Below are positions 53,094 through 64,000 of a DNA stretch of 64,000 nucleotides, one piece after another. Location of the stretch: NCBI GenBank assembly GCA_944474755.1, contig OX104122.1:22655714-22719713 (forward strand), given 5' to 3'. The notes beneath the pieces were generated by a model. It was given only the letters and a program-made list of their open reading frames with translations. It was not told the DNA's origin and made no database searches. Source of the DNA: Limnoperna fortunei. Lineage: Eukaryota; Mollusca; Bivalvia; Mytilida; Modiolidae. The first letter of the stretch is position 1; the number at the start of each line of letters is the position of its first letter. Both the position numbers and the translations under genes were made by a program.

Positions 53094-55340
53094 TTGTTTG
53101 TAAATTGTGCAAGTTCTGCTTTTGGTCACAGAAAAGGCAAACCCCGTGATGAGGGCGGAAAACCGTGGTTCACAAAACAATGTGATTTAAAGAGACAAGT
53201 TTTTAATAAAGCGAGAAAAAATTATAACAAAGTTAAAAGCGATGAAAATAAGAGCCAAGTAAACCGGACTTCGAAATCTTACCGTCAAGAAGTTGATATG
53301 TGTTACAAAAAATATAATAAAAAATGCGAAAAAGAAATGCGTCAAATGTCAAAGACAGATTCAAAGTCTTTATGGAGGTTGTTAAATAAATATTCTGGAC
53401 AAAGTATGCAAACTCCAGAAATTGACCTTGACAATTTCTATGAATATTTTAAAAATCTGAACTCGGGCGAAACTGAAGAGTTCCCAATAAACGAAAATAT
53501 AAATGTAGACCCAATGTACGATGTAATACTAAATTCTGAAATTACAGAAAAAGAAGTTGATGATAATATTAAGTTGTTAAAAAATAACAAAGCTGCAGGA
53601 TTTGATAAAATTGTAAATGAATATCTTAAAGCTTCTACACCTAGACTCAGTAAACTTTATTGTAATCTATTTAATTTAGTATTGAATACAGGTATGATCC
53701 CTGAAAGCTGGTCTATTGGTGTTATACAACCTATTTATAAAAACAAAGGTGATCCAAAAGACCCAGATAACTACAGAGCTATCACACTCGTCAGTTGCTT
53801 AGGAAAACTGTTCACTTCAATTATTAATAAAAGACTCAATATACTTGCAGAAGAAATAAACCTTATTTCTGAATGTCAAACCGGCTTCAGAAAGGGGTAT
53901 TCTACTTTAGACAACATTTTTTCGTTACATTCTTTGATTTCTCTATATTTTTCTTTTGGCAAGAAACTTTTTTGCTCATTTATAGATTTTCGAAAAGCTT
54001 TTGATACGGTTTGGAGATACGGATTATGGCAAAAATTACAAACTTATGGTATTAAAGGTAAATGTTTTAATGTTATTCATAACATATATGAAAATATTAA
54101 ATCTTGTGTAAGAAACAAGAGACAGCACTCAGATTTTTTTCCATGTTTTTCAGGTGTTCGTCAAGGAGAGAATTTATCTCCATTTCTTTTTGCTCTTTTT
54201 CTTAATGATTTAGAAGACTTTTTCAGGAGTCTAGGTGGAATTTCGTTAGAAGATTTACAATCAAAACTACAAGAGCATACAATTACAATGTATTTCGAAT
54301 TGTTTATTTTATTGTATGCTGATGATACTGTATTATTTGCAGAAACAAGTGAGGCTTTACAACATAACTTAGATATTTTTAGTATATATAGTGATACATG
54401 GAAATTGTCTATTAATTGTGCAAAGTCTAAGATTGTTATTTTTAGCAAGAGGAAATATAGAAACCTTCTCGAATTTAAAATTCATAACGAAACAATTGAT
54501 ATAGTAGATTCTTATACATATTTAGGATTGGACTTTAATTATAATGGATCATTTGTAAAAGCAAAGCAACAGCTCATTACCCAGGCTAGACGAGCTTTAT
54601 TCTCTGTTTATAAAAGAATTAGAAATCAACCTATTCCTATAGACCTCCAGTTAAAATTATTTGATAGTTTAGTCGAACCTATTCTGATTTATGGTTCTGA
54701 AATTTGGGGGTTTGAAAATATATCTGAACTGGAGAGGATACATTTACAATTTTTAAAAAAGATATTGAATGTAAGAATATCTACTCCAAGCTACATGGTT
54801 TATGGGGAACTCGGTTGTTTCCCTCTTTCAGTAAAAATTAAAACGAGAATGGTATCTTTCTGGAATAGGTTGATAAGTTGTGAAAACAAACTCAGTTCCA
54901 TCCTATACAATCTGATGTTTAAATTACAGAGTGAAGGTTTTTGTAATTTCAAATGGGTTAGCTATGTGCAATCTATTTTTAATGAAGTAGGTTTGCCTTA
55001 TGTATTTAATTCTCAACTTTCTTTTCATGGTACAAATTTAAATGATATTATTAGACAAAAGTTGCAAGATTTGTTTATTCAAAAGTGGTTTTCTGATATT
55101 GAAAATTCTTCTAGAGATTTTTACAAAGTTATCAAGAATGAGTTTAAGCTAGAAGAATATTTGTTAAGACTATGTTCTCAAGATAGATTATTTATTTCTA
55201 AACTTCGTACATCAAATTTAAAGCTACCAATTGAAACAGGTCGATGGAATAAAATTCCAAAAGAACACAGGTTATGTAATTTTTGCAGCGAAGCTGTGTG
55301 TGACGAATATCCATGTCCAACTATATCGGTCATCACGTGA
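53094..55340 (+). pseudogene. CR1/L2-like LINE ORF2 (RT), truncated at both ends
   Basis: Continuous frame of 748 codons lacking the endonuclease. It starts near GGKPWFTKQCDLKRQVF, with RT motifs IGVIQPIYKNKGDPKDPDNY, ITLVSCLGKLFTSIIN, TGFRKGYSTLDNI, FIDFRKAFDTVWR, GVRQGENLSPFLFALFLNDL and LLYADDTVLFAE. The thumb region and C-terminal ETGRWNKIPKEHRLCNFC follow. At 55310 the frame enters the inserted DNA element; the true end resumes at 56793 (DILFICNNDTISNLREK... to 56969). The long open frame points to a young insertion. Confidence 0.85.
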
Positions 55341-56789
55341 CTTTGGTCACCTGTGCTTTGATCGTAATATGGCGATGTCGATTTATATAGAAATGCACGG
55401 GCGTGTCATATATTTCTGCAATTTGTATTAAAGATAATCGATAACAAAAAAATGTGCTGCTATCTCGTAAAAGTATGATCAATTACCAATATTTTGAGTC
55501 CATTTTAAATAGATATTGAATTGAGCACACCCCTTCCATTTTGATTTGAAAAAATGATATTTTTACCGAAAAATTTTATATGGATACTGTTGAAAAATGT
55601 CAAAATTTATGCAACCTACCCCACTTTGTCCAAGAATAACATAATAATTTTTTGCTTACATAAAAATGTGCTGCCCATCTGATTATTTTGAAATATGGAA
55701 CTTTAAAATTTTATCAACCAAATGAGATATTGAATTCGGGAAGTCACTTCCAAATTTATTTAAAAATGACCAATTTTTTGCAGTTGTACATGACTTCGAG
55801 AAAAATGGCGATACCGGATGTGGTTTTGGCGGTAAAATTCAAAATATATAAATATGCGGGTTTTGTTATATAATACTTTTGCATCATAAAACTAGTGATT
55901 TGTCATGTTCCTTTTGTTATTTTGTATATAATATACAATACAAATAACATCCTGTATCAGCAGGGTTATGAAAGCCAGGTGTTAACAGGTAGATACCTTT
56001 GAGGCCAGTACAAGGGTAATAAAGGTAATTGCAGTACCATTCATCTGAAACAGGCTGAATCAGAAACTGAGACAATACATTTTTTAATCTATAGTAGACA
56101 TCATATTGTGCATAGATACATGTATGTGTATCGTGTAAATTAATCACTATTATTTTTTCAACTCTGATTTGAGATAATATTGACGAAATTCAATGTATAA
56201 GTAATAGTTATATGAAGTATATTTACTTTGTCCACATATGCCATTTGATCAGATCAATTGCACTCTATGTGCAAGTTAGAAATAACAAATAAAGATATGA
56301 AAATAAATATGAATATAATTTACATAATAATAGAAATAATATAGTAAGAATCAAACTCAAAATTAAACAACAACAAAAATTAAATTACAAATGAATTTCT
56401 TCTCTTCTAAGTAGGTTTTCTTAATTATTCTTTCATGACAAAACAAATTAAAATTATTCACAACCTTTCTCTTACAGAAATAATTTGGAATGACAATTTT
56501 CACTTACTTTGTAATTGTTTTGACAGGGACATTCTTGCAATCAACATTTTTGTTTGTATTTACAATAATTGTGATCATAACTACATGATCACAAAACGAA
56601 AGAAAAGCCATAAAGTTGTCTATTAAAATGTTTTCTTTTACATACTAAGGAAATAGAAATGTCAGTGTCACCCTCTACTATTTTGCTATCTCCCTGTAAT
56701 TTTTTGGTACCAGTCAAAGGTAAAATTCGGGAACCAGTTATTGAGTGTAAACAGAGTTATCTAACCTAATTATGACCGATATAGTTGGG
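55311..56789. mobile_element. 1.48-kb non-autonomous DNA element inside the LINE
   Basis: The inverted ends share CCAACTATATCGGTCAT (55317-55333, and inverted at 56772-56788), with six extra bases at the left tip. TAT flanks both sides (55308-55310 and 56790-56792). Removing it rejoins the LINE frame as DEY followed by DILF. The interior is AT-rich without a transposase; ORFs inside are short and unrecognised. Confidence 0.8.
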
Positions 56790-56792
56790 TAT

Positions 56793-57105
56793 GACATTTT
56801 ATTTATTTGTAATAATGACACTATCTCTAACTTAAGGGAAAAAATTATTCCAAAATACTATTGGAACCCACCAAATATACATAAAATGGCGGGTTTATTT
56901 TCTTTATGTAACACTAAAATATTATCAAAACTGTCAATTTTTATAAGAAAAATTTCAACATTATTATAACCTTTTATGTATTGTACCCTGCGATTCATAG
57001 TGTGTATTGCTCAATTCGCCATATATGTATATATGTTTTGTTTACGTTTGTACCTCATGTTGCACTGTATTGTGTCTGAGCGTTGAAATAAAGTTCTTCT
57101 TCTTC
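56793..57105 (+). pseudogene. CR1/L2-like LINE ORF2, C-terminal end and 3' UTR
   Basis: REKIIPKYYWNPPNIHKMAG and KLSIFIRKIS form the end of the LINE protein (stop at 56967-56969). A 136-bp 3' UTR with AATAAA and TTC repeats follows. Confidence 0.8.
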
Positions 57106-57213
57106 AATAAAGTCTGTGTTTGAACCTAAAATTAATCATTTTTCGTACAAATACTAAAATTTGGCTATTAAAAAAGGGAGATAATTATATACTAATCTAG
57201 CGAAATTGTTACA
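57106..57213 (-). repeat. 5' LTR, part 2 (after the nested LINE)
   Basis: Continues the LTR from AATAAAGTCTGTG to AATTGTTACA, matching 44763-44870. Confidence 0.9.
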
Positions 57214-57217
57214 CAAC

Positions 57218-57828
57218 AAATAGTCTTTTTTTCTTGTCGGTAAATAGGGAGACCGTTTATTTCTTATTCATGTTGCTATAATATGTGTTAATATCTCATT
57301 GATCAAAATTTGAGCTCAATCCATTCATTTTTTATGTATGACGATTTATGTACGTTTTTTTTTTCAGGACATATTTTTTTGTGTTATCCATTAATGTAGA
57401 GGTCGGGTTCGAAAACAAAATTTTGCTACCACCTTGTTTTATTTAACTTCCGGTCTTTAAAAAAAACAAAATAGTGTATTTCAGGTATTTTGACAAACAG
57501 GTTACTATGACAGGCATAAAGTGAAACTGTGTAAATTTATTACAAGAGATAATTTATTTTAATTTTCAAATACCAACGTTCACGGAGTAATTCTCGCCGG
57601 CAAGTTATTTTCGCCACCCTATCTTTTGACAGTTTTTGTGTAAAAATTGGTTATTGATAAATGATAAAGGGAGATCCGGTAGGTAACTTGTTTTGGTAGG
57701 AAGATAGTTAAATCTATCAAATGAAGGCTATTTTAATAACGGTACAGTCACCAAAGTGTCGAGAAAAAATTTCTGTCATTTTAATGTAAAGTAGCACTAG
57801 TTTTTGTTGCTAGTAATGTACAATGTAC
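57218..57828. other. No gene recognised
   Basis: The first 45 bp are the right flank of the integration-site repeat (see 34180-34345). The remainder has poly-T runs only. Confidence 0.4.
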
Positions 57829-59299
57829 CAGGGCTTTCAACCAATTTTAGAGTAGGTGTCTCCAAAAGAAAAAGTAGGCAACCACACAAGACGGCCGTCC
57901 GTTGCGCCGAGCTTGCTCAGCGCCTATTTCGGCGGGGGGTCTGGGGTAAATAACGCAAAATCCTGCATTTAGTCTCCTGGAACTAAACTTTAGTTTTTCA
58001 AATGACCCTTTTTTACTTAAAATTTTTGACTTTTTGCCTATCTTCTTAGAAATTTGTATATCTCATATCAACAATTGAGATGCCAAGTTTAGGTTGTATT
58101 TTCAATTTATTATGATTTCAAATTTTTACATGTTCATTGTTGCTTTTTCTTTCAGTGTTTGATGTTTTGAGACAAGTAGACAACATTTTGAGAATTAAGT
58201 TGTATTAAAGTGTATTAATTCAAAATTGTTTGGTTTCTTTTCTTTATCATTTTTATCAAAACATTTTTTTTTCATGTTCTGTTCTATTGACATGATTGTG
58301 ATGTTATTGACATGTATTAGCATTTATGAAATAAAAGTTGACTGTCAGCAGTTTTCACGTTTTTGCAATAGAGCAAGCAGCAAATTCAATGCAAATTATT
58401 TTATTTATTTTTTTTTCAATTTATGCAGATACAGTTTACCAAATAGATATATTTTGGGGGTGCATCCCCCTTTTCAACCAAGTTGACATGAAAGACAAGT
58501 CCTTCAGATGGACATCTTTTTCTCACATTTTACACAATATAGAGAGTTTCATATTTTTACTTTGTAGTACATTTTCTGTCTCGCTGAAATTATATTTTGG
58601 GCCACGTGGGCCGGGCTTTATAAAAAAGACAACAAGTAACAAGTGTCAACTGTTCTTCTATTTAATTTATTACATCATATTTCCGTTTGTTACTTGGAGA
58701 TTTTCTTAAGTGCACATATTAGTCGACGCAAGTCAGCTTATATTACTTTTAGTCTACTGAGGATTTTATTAGGATTAGGACTGACACATCCGTTGTGGAA
58801 GTTGTTCGCCTGATAAAGGCGGTTTTTACAGATTTGGTAACTGGTAACATAAAAATAAACTTCATATTCAATGTTTCTGTTGCTTTGAAACATGCCCGTG
58901 TGATCTCTTCGGGTTTTCTTAAAACCAAAACGAAACAGGGTTGTATTTGATCATTTCATGAAAACATCTCGTGTTTTATTAATTTTTCGGAACACCTCAA
59001 GGTCTTTTCGTTTTATAAACGTCCATATCTGATGAAACCTTCCGAGTAATCAACCCTAATTAAAGATGACCAATCAGCGACCGGTAAATCTCTCATCTAA
59101 ATTTAGCGTAAATAAACATCATGTTTTACTTCCTCTATGCTAATGATATTTACCGGCATCGATAAATTAAGATAAGGAGAATTACGACACATATTTTTTT
59201 GTAACTTTTATTACTTTTCTGGACATTAAAGTAGCCGACGCTTTTGGTGAGAGTAGGCGGCGGAATTCCGCCGCCTACCGCCTACTTTTGAAAGCCCTG
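57829..59299. mobile_element. 1.47-kb DNA element with CAGGGCTTTCAA ends
   Basis: Both ends read CAGGGCTTTCAA inward, followed by AGTAGG(T/C)G-type words. The right end also holds a short palindrome, GGCGGCGGAATTCCGCCGCC (59237-59256). ATGTAC flanks both sides (57823-57828 and 59300-59305). CAGGG termini suggest hAT, whose duplications are usually 8 bp; six are seen, and ATGTAC is a common word here. No transposase inside, so it is non-autonomous. Confidence 0.65.
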
Positions 59300-59305
59300 A
59301 TGTAC

Positions 59306-59873
59306 ATGTGTATAATCATTTTATAAAGACAGGTGTTATAATATTTTTTTAAACTTCACTATAGTACACATGTATATTGCTGGACTTACTGTTTCCGTTG
59401 CAGTGGAATTAAGTCTTCGGACTTCTAAAGCTGCCTCAATAGTAAACGTTGTGTTGTTCCGACAGGTTTTGCGTGACAAAATAAAAAACTGCTTTCCACC
59501 TTTGGTCGAGTTTATGATCCTTGTGTATATCTCATATTACACTTTTCGAAATATACAACTATTTTCCACAGTTAATCAGTGTTTTGAAATGCTGCTGAAT
59601 TTTCATTTTGATAGATCAAATTTCCCTAGGAAGTCAGCCATTTTTGTTTCTAAAGGGGTCTAATGTTGTATACAAACATTCGTCTGCTTTCATGACATTC
59701 AATGGTATTCGGACAAACTGCGATACTTTTCCTGCCTTAACTGCAGACAGAATTACCCAAAGGATTTAGAACAGACAACAATGGAATTTTCCTAACGACA
59801 CTTCCGTTCAAAACAAGGTCAAAATTTAGTATGGAAAATCGCTGTATCAAAATGAAAATTCAGCCGCATTTCT
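59306..59873. other. No gene recognised
   Basis: The ORF at 59370-59663 (97 codons) has no recognisable motif and no coding context. Confidence 0.35.
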
Positions 59874-60074
59874 ATGATTATATTCATAGAGAAAAATATC
59901 TAAAGAAGCGAAATATATAAAGTTTAACTGGACGAAAATGTTTGTTAACATCTGGACACGCTGAAATTTGCAGACTCAGATTGGTGTCGCAAAATCCACT
60001 GTTTATAGAGAGCTCTAGATCTCTGAAGTCCCATTAAAAAAAAAAAGCATTAGATGGCAGAGGATTCTCTGACT
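59874..60074. repeat. Single arm of the foldback family at 60712-61268
   Basis: Same orientation as the right arm at 61068-61268: AGAGAAAAATATCTAAAGAA, GCAAAATCCACTGTTTA, an A run, and AGAGGATTCTC at the end. More diverged than the pair downstream. Its opposite arm was not found. Confidence 0.7.
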
Positions 60075-60077
60075 ACT

Positions 60078-60367
60078 GTTCGCCCCGAGTCTGTTTGCCC
60101 TATTTTTGGTATATATATTTATATAAGATGTTTTATATAATAATGATAAATTAAATACACAAGATATTTTTTCTTAACAGGCTTACACCAAATGCAGATT
60201 TTTTATATTAATTATTAGCTAAAAATAATTGCTTTCATAAATTTCTCAGTCCAAGCTAATTATTTTAAATTTTTTTCAATGTTCTTAAATTAGTTACCGG
60301 TATTACACTTATAAAGACGGTTTGGCAAACAGACCTCAGGCGAACACGTAACTAGGGCAAACAGACC
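60078..60367. repeat. MITE-like element with GTCTGTTTGCC inverted words
   Basis: The left end has GTTCGCCCCGAGTCTGTTTGCCCTA. The right end carries the inverted counterparts GGCAAACAGACCTCAGGCGAAC and AGGGCAAACAGACC. It begins four bases after the preceding foldback arm. Target duplication unclear. Confidence 0.5.
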
Positions 60368-60711
60368 AGATTCCCTAAATGTACTGTTAGAAATGTAAAA
60401 TGTCTATTAATGTAAATGATCCAAATACTAAGTACATGTAAGATTATGTAGGGCTAAACTTTTTATTATTCCTGTTTAATTCATGTAGTCTTGATTAAAA
60501 ACAGATTATATATTCTGCTGAAACAGTTGCTTCTGGAAGATGGTTTAAAAAGGTCTTACATCAGAAATTTGTAATTCAGCTCTTTTTTACTAGTTTTAAT
60601 GAGTGACCTCTAGTTTCAATGTTTCACATGCAGAGAGAATTTAATAAATTTTTCCATTTAATATTGTCAATATTATGAAGTGCCTTGAAAACTTGAATCA
60701 TGTACTATCTT

Positions 60712-61268
60712 AGTCCGAGAATCCTCTGATGTCCAACGCTTTTTTTTTTTTGTGCGTGGGACGTCAGAGAGCTCTCCATAAGCAAAACAGCGGATTTTGC
60801 GACACCTGTCTGGGTGGGCACATTTCATCGTGTCCAGATGTTAGCAAATATTTTCGACCAGTTAAACTATATATAAATCGCTTCTTTAGATATTTTTCTC
60901 TATGAATATATTCATTATACATTCAATCAAGCTAATTTAAGCAATGGATTTAAGTCACATTGTTGTCACGTGACTTTTTGTTCAAAATGAAAGTGAAATG
61001 TGGGAATGTAAGGGTATCGATGGAAATGAGCTTAGAAATGGACTTAAATCAGCTTAATTGAAGGTAAGATGATTATATTCCTAGAGAAAAATATCTAAAG
61101 AAGCGAATTATATATGGATTAACTAGATGAAAATGTTTTATAAAATCTGACACGATGAAATGTGCCGACTCAGACAGGTCTTGCGAAATCCACTGTTTTG
61201 CTTATGGAAAGCTCTCTGATGTCCCACGCAAAAAAAAAAAGCGTTGGATGGCAGAGGATTCTCGGACT
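60712..61268. mobile_element. Foldback-type element with about 200-bp inverted arms
   Basis: The left arm, 60712-60910, begins AGTCCGAGAATCCTCTG. The right arm, 61068-61268, ends with its inverse. Arms share a T/A run, TGGGACRTCAGAGAGCT and CACTGTTTTGCTTATGG in inverted form. The 157-bp loop also has partial inverted symmetry (AATCAAGCTAATTTAAG against CTTAAATCAGCTTAATTG). CTATCTT occurs just outside on the left and 4 bp outside on the right, a possible target duplication. Confidence 0.75.
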
Positions 61269-61522
61269 AGTCCTATCTTTACATGTGTCATCTATACTCC
61301 AGTCTTGGAAGTCCTAAAGACTTAATCCTATCATATAACTAATGGTCTTACTTCTTGATTAAGATTGGTGGCAGAACACTGAACACTTTCTAATCAACCT
61401 ACATGTACTAGTATATCTGCATTCTTCAGGTAGACAGACCATACTGTACTTGAGTAACAGATGGACAATAGACTTGTAATGTACATGTACCAAAATCTAT
61501 TCATATCCAGATAATCAAAAGG

Positions 61523-61655
61523 GTTACAATCTGATCAAGTGCTAATGGTTACAATCCAATTGAGGGCTCATGGTTACAATCCGATTGAGGGCTACTGTTT
61601 ACCATCCGATTGAAAGCTAATGGTTACAGTCAGATTGGTGAATGGTAACAATTTG
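61523..61655 (+). repeat. Degenerate tandem repeat, about 30-bp unit, five copies
   Basis: The unit is like ATGGTTACAATCCGATTGAG followed by GGCTA; copies start near 61523, 61548, 61580, 61610 and 61620 with drift and indels. Confidence 0.7.
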
Positions 61656-61938
61656 ATCCTCTTATCTGACAATTCAAAACTTCAGTTCTTTATGGTTTGT
61701 TAATTCTATTAACACACAAATACTCTATGGCTTATTGCAAAAATACAAATGCGAGGATATAATGTGGGGGTACTAATTAATCGGGAGCAAATTCAGATGG
61801 GTCAGTGGCAGTCATGCACCCTTTCAAAATTTCAAAAGTATGGTAATTGGTAACAAAAAATGCAAAGTTTTCTTGATTTGATTAATTTTACTGAAGATAA
61901 ACTGAGTATATTGTCTCGAACAACATTCAGTCTTAGTC

Positions 61939-62073
61939 CTACCACTTACCAACCGTGGGCACACTTGCAGATATTTTTACAAAGAAGTACTAGTGACCAA
62001 TCAAAATATGACATTGAATATTCATGAAGAGGAGAAAATAGCTACAATTGTGGCCACAGTTGGTAAGTGGTAG
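61939..62073. repeat. 135-bp MITE with perfect 15-bp inverted ends
   Basis: CTACCACTTACCAAC at the left and its exact inverse at the right; the pairing continues imperfectly for 10 more bases. No coding capacity; target duplication not resolved. Confidence 0.7.
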
Positions 62074-62297
62074 CAAAGCTAGAATGTGACCGGACATGGG
62101 TTTTCAATGATGGTATAACAGGGAACAGTCTGGATCACTGCCTTCACAGGGTCAAATGCTGTTAAGGAATAAATTGTTTAATTGTTCATTTACAATCATG
62201 ATATGCTTTTGCTTTGAAAATTTTGTACAATTTAAGTACTTGTGAACATAAATTTTGAAGATTTTTTATTTTACTTACATGTAAATTGCAGTGAAAA

Positions 62298-62402
62298 ATG
62301 ACTGAAAACATGGATAATGGTGCCCTGTCTGCAGAAGAAATAGAAAATGAAATTGAAGATGAAGAAGGAACAGAACATGTTATTGTTGATATAGATGCTG
62401 AG
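62298..62402 (+). CDS. Candidate first coding exon of a host gene (35 codons)
   Basis: AAATTGCAG|TGAAAA gives an acceptor at 62291, then ATG 62298. The peptide is MTENMDNGALSAEEIENEIE followed by an acidic DEEGTEHVIVDIDAE, and ends in phase at GAG|GTATAG. Without splicing the frame stops two codons later. The acidic composition and flanking splice signals are exon-like. No family recognised. Later exons would lie beyond the window or in the minisatellite region. Confidence 0.4.
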
Positions 62403-63015
62403 GTATAGATCAGGTTTTTTTTTTTATCTTTTATTTGTTTTCCAATAGTCAGGATTTTACAATCCTCCCACAACCACCACCTGACTGAAGTATAGATCAG
62501 TTGCCATATGATTTCTTTTTTGGTACGAATCTGGGCTGTCCGATTGTTTTAGGATGATTGATTATTAAACATAGTGCCAAAGCCAAAATAGTCAAAAGCT
62601 GAGAACATTGGCTTTGCAGCCTACTAGTATGGGTAAAATTTGTTGGCATAGAAGATAGAGTACAGATGTGTTGAAACACAGTTTGAATATATTAAGTACA
62701 GTCAGTGACATGTTTAACTACAGAAATATTTATTCCTTAACAGTATTTCCTCATAGTGCCCTTTTTGTCCAATAGGTGGCAATATAACATGGGTGCCTTG
62801 TACATATAATTACCAAAACCCCATGCAGAATGTTCAAACAGATATAAGATGCACATAGATAACTGTGATAACTTAATCATTGATTTCTACAACTTTATTT
62901 TCATCAAACTATCAAACATACATGTACAAATACAGACTGATATGAAAACCTTACTTACAATTAGCATGTACAGGTGCATAACAACCCTAAAGTGAACTGT
63001 AGCTGTATGGGTATA
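62403..63015. other. Possible intron sequence; no gene recognised
   Basis: AT-rich, with a T run at 62415-62424; follows the candidate exon. Confidence 0.35.
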
Positions 63016-64000
63016 AAATTCCCAAACATATTTATCATGACTTATATAATTGTCCCAAACATATTTACCATCACTTATATAATTAATTGTCCCAAACATA
63101 TTTACCATCACTTATATAATTAATTGTCCCAAACATATTTATCATCACTTATATAATTGTCCCAAACATATTTACCATCACTTATATAATTAATTGTCCC
63201 AAACATATTTATCATCACTTATATAATTGTCCCAAACATATTTACCATCACTTATATAATTAATTGTCCCAAACATATTTATCATCACTTATTGTCCCAA
63301 ACATATTTACCATCACTTATATAATTAATTGTCCCAAACATATTTATCATCACTTATATAATTGTCCCAAACATATTTATCATCACTTATATAATTGTCC
63401 CAAACATATTTACCATCACTTATATAATTAATTGTCCCAAACATATTTATCATCACTTATATAATTGTCCCAAACATATTTATCATCACTTATATAATTA
63501 ATTGTCCCAAACATATTTATCATCACTTATATAATTAATTGTCCCAAACATATTTACCATCACTTATATAATTAATTGTCCCAAACATATTTATCATCAC
63601 TTATATAATTAATTGTCCCAAACATATTTACCATCACTTATATAATTGTCCCAAACATATTTACCATCACTTATATAATTAATTGTCCCAAACATATTTA
63701 TCATCACTTATATAATTGTCCCAAACATATTTACCATCACTTATATAATTAATTGTCCCAAACATATTTATCATTACTTATATAATTGTCCCAAACATAT
63801 TTATCATCACTTATATAATTGTCCCAAACATATTTATCATCACTTATATAATTGTCCCAAACATATTTATCATCACTTATATAATTAATTGTCCCAAACA
63901 TATTTATCATCACTTATATAATTGTCCCAAACATATTTACCATCACTTATATAATTAATTGTCCCAAACATATTTATCATCACTTATATAATTAATTGTC
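63016..64000 (+). repeat. Minisatellite with 33- and 37-bp units, continues past the window
   Basis: About 28 units of TGTCCCAAACATATTTA(T/C)C... ending TATATAAT, with or without an extra TAAT. One unit (near 63280-63297) is shorter. Variation is almost restricted to the T/C site and the TAAT length switch, so the array is young or homogenised. Confidence 0.95.

Larger units (their letters stand above)
53073..57105 (+). mobile_element. 5'-truncated CR1/L2-like LINE nested in the LTR
   Basis: Lies between AATAA duplications (53068-53072 and 57106-57110); the left LTR shows the uninterrupted site GTAATAAAGTCTG. The 5' end begins inside ORF2, after the endonuclease. It ends GAAATAAAGTTCTTCTTCTTC, a TTC repeat tail as in CR1-type elements. 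It is itself interrupted by a DNA element at 55311-56789. Confidence 0.9.
44036..57213 (-). mobile_element. Ty3/gypsy LTR retrotransposon with nested LINE
   Basis: LTRs begin TGTAAC and end GTTACA. The element is coded on the minus strand, so the 5' LTR is the right one (52220-57213, split by a LINE) and the 3' LTR the left one (44036-44870). A 4-bp target duplication, CAAC, flanks it (44032-44035 and 57214-57217), confirmed by the empty paralogue at 34.26 kb. Domain order is gag, zinc knuckle, protease, RT, RNase H, integrase, then two zinc-finger ORFs. Several frame breaks make the copy defective. Confidence 0.9.

Noticed and set aside
58226..58709. Two overlapping Phe-rich ORFs
   Set aside because: Composition reflects T-rich sequence inside a non-autonomous DNA element.
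59370..59663. 97-codon plus-strand ORF
   Set aside because: No motif, no splice context, surrounded by non-coding repeats.
63016..64000. CRISPR-like regular array
   Set aside because: Units are contiguous with no distinct spacers and the genome is eukaryotic; it is a minisatellite.

Overview
This is a eukaryotic, AT-rich, intron-containing window made mostly of transposable elements in several layers. A lophotrochozoan genome, most likely a bivalve mollusc and possibly a mussel, is the best guess. The reasons are the mix of element families (an I/Nimb-type LINE, CR1- and L1/Tx1-type LINEs, a Ty3/gypsy element, DIRS remnants, a MULE with a vertnin-like part, many MITEs), frequent ACATGTA words and histone-type 3' stem-loops. 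No taxonomic search was possible, so this is inference. No tRNA, rRNA or CRISPR was seen.

Layout. 1-8.1 kb: decayed sequence with a split direct repeat, a broken DIRS-like retroelement carrying LINE-derived pieces, a tandem repeat, and a minus-strand BEN-like pseudogene followed by a near-canonical histone-type stem-loop. 8.1-15.3 kb: the most interesting object, a complete-looking 7,164-bp DNA transposon with 32-bp terminal inverted repeats and TAA target duplications. It carries one open four-exon gene for a DDE-like transposase of about 1,103 residues with a Cys-rich C-terminus. 16.2-30.0 kb: a Tc1-like transposase relic split by an intact 6.1-kb LINE (copy A), a second histone-type stem-loop, then a second full-length LINE (copy B) with one frameshift in ORF1. 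30.6-33.7 kb: a decayed CR1-like LINE with a 601-bp tandem duplication. 34.7-36.5 kb: a decayed MULE/vertnin-like gene. 37.2-41.6 kb: a decayed L1/Tx1-like LINE on the minus strand, with a 159-bp tandem array between its ORFs. 42.3-43.8 kb: a DNA element with 10-bp flanking repeats and a reverse transcriptase fragment. 44.0-57.2 kb: a Ty3/gypsy LTR retrotransposon (minus strand) with accessory C2H2 zinc-finger ORFs. Its upstream LTR was hit by a CR1/L2-like LINE, which was itself hit by a 1.5-kb DNA element. 57.8-62.1 kb: several non-autonomous inverted-repeat elements. 62.3 kb: a candidate first coding exon of a host gene. 63.0-64.0 kb: a minisatellite that runs off the window.

The only coding units that look intact are the four-exon transposase, ORF1 and ORF2 of LINE copy A, ORF2 of copy B, and the first LTR accessory ORF. 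The rest is broken by frameshifts, stops or nested insertions. Target-site duplications and, for the LTR element, a paralogous unoccupied site at 34.26 kb let much of the insertion order be read directly.
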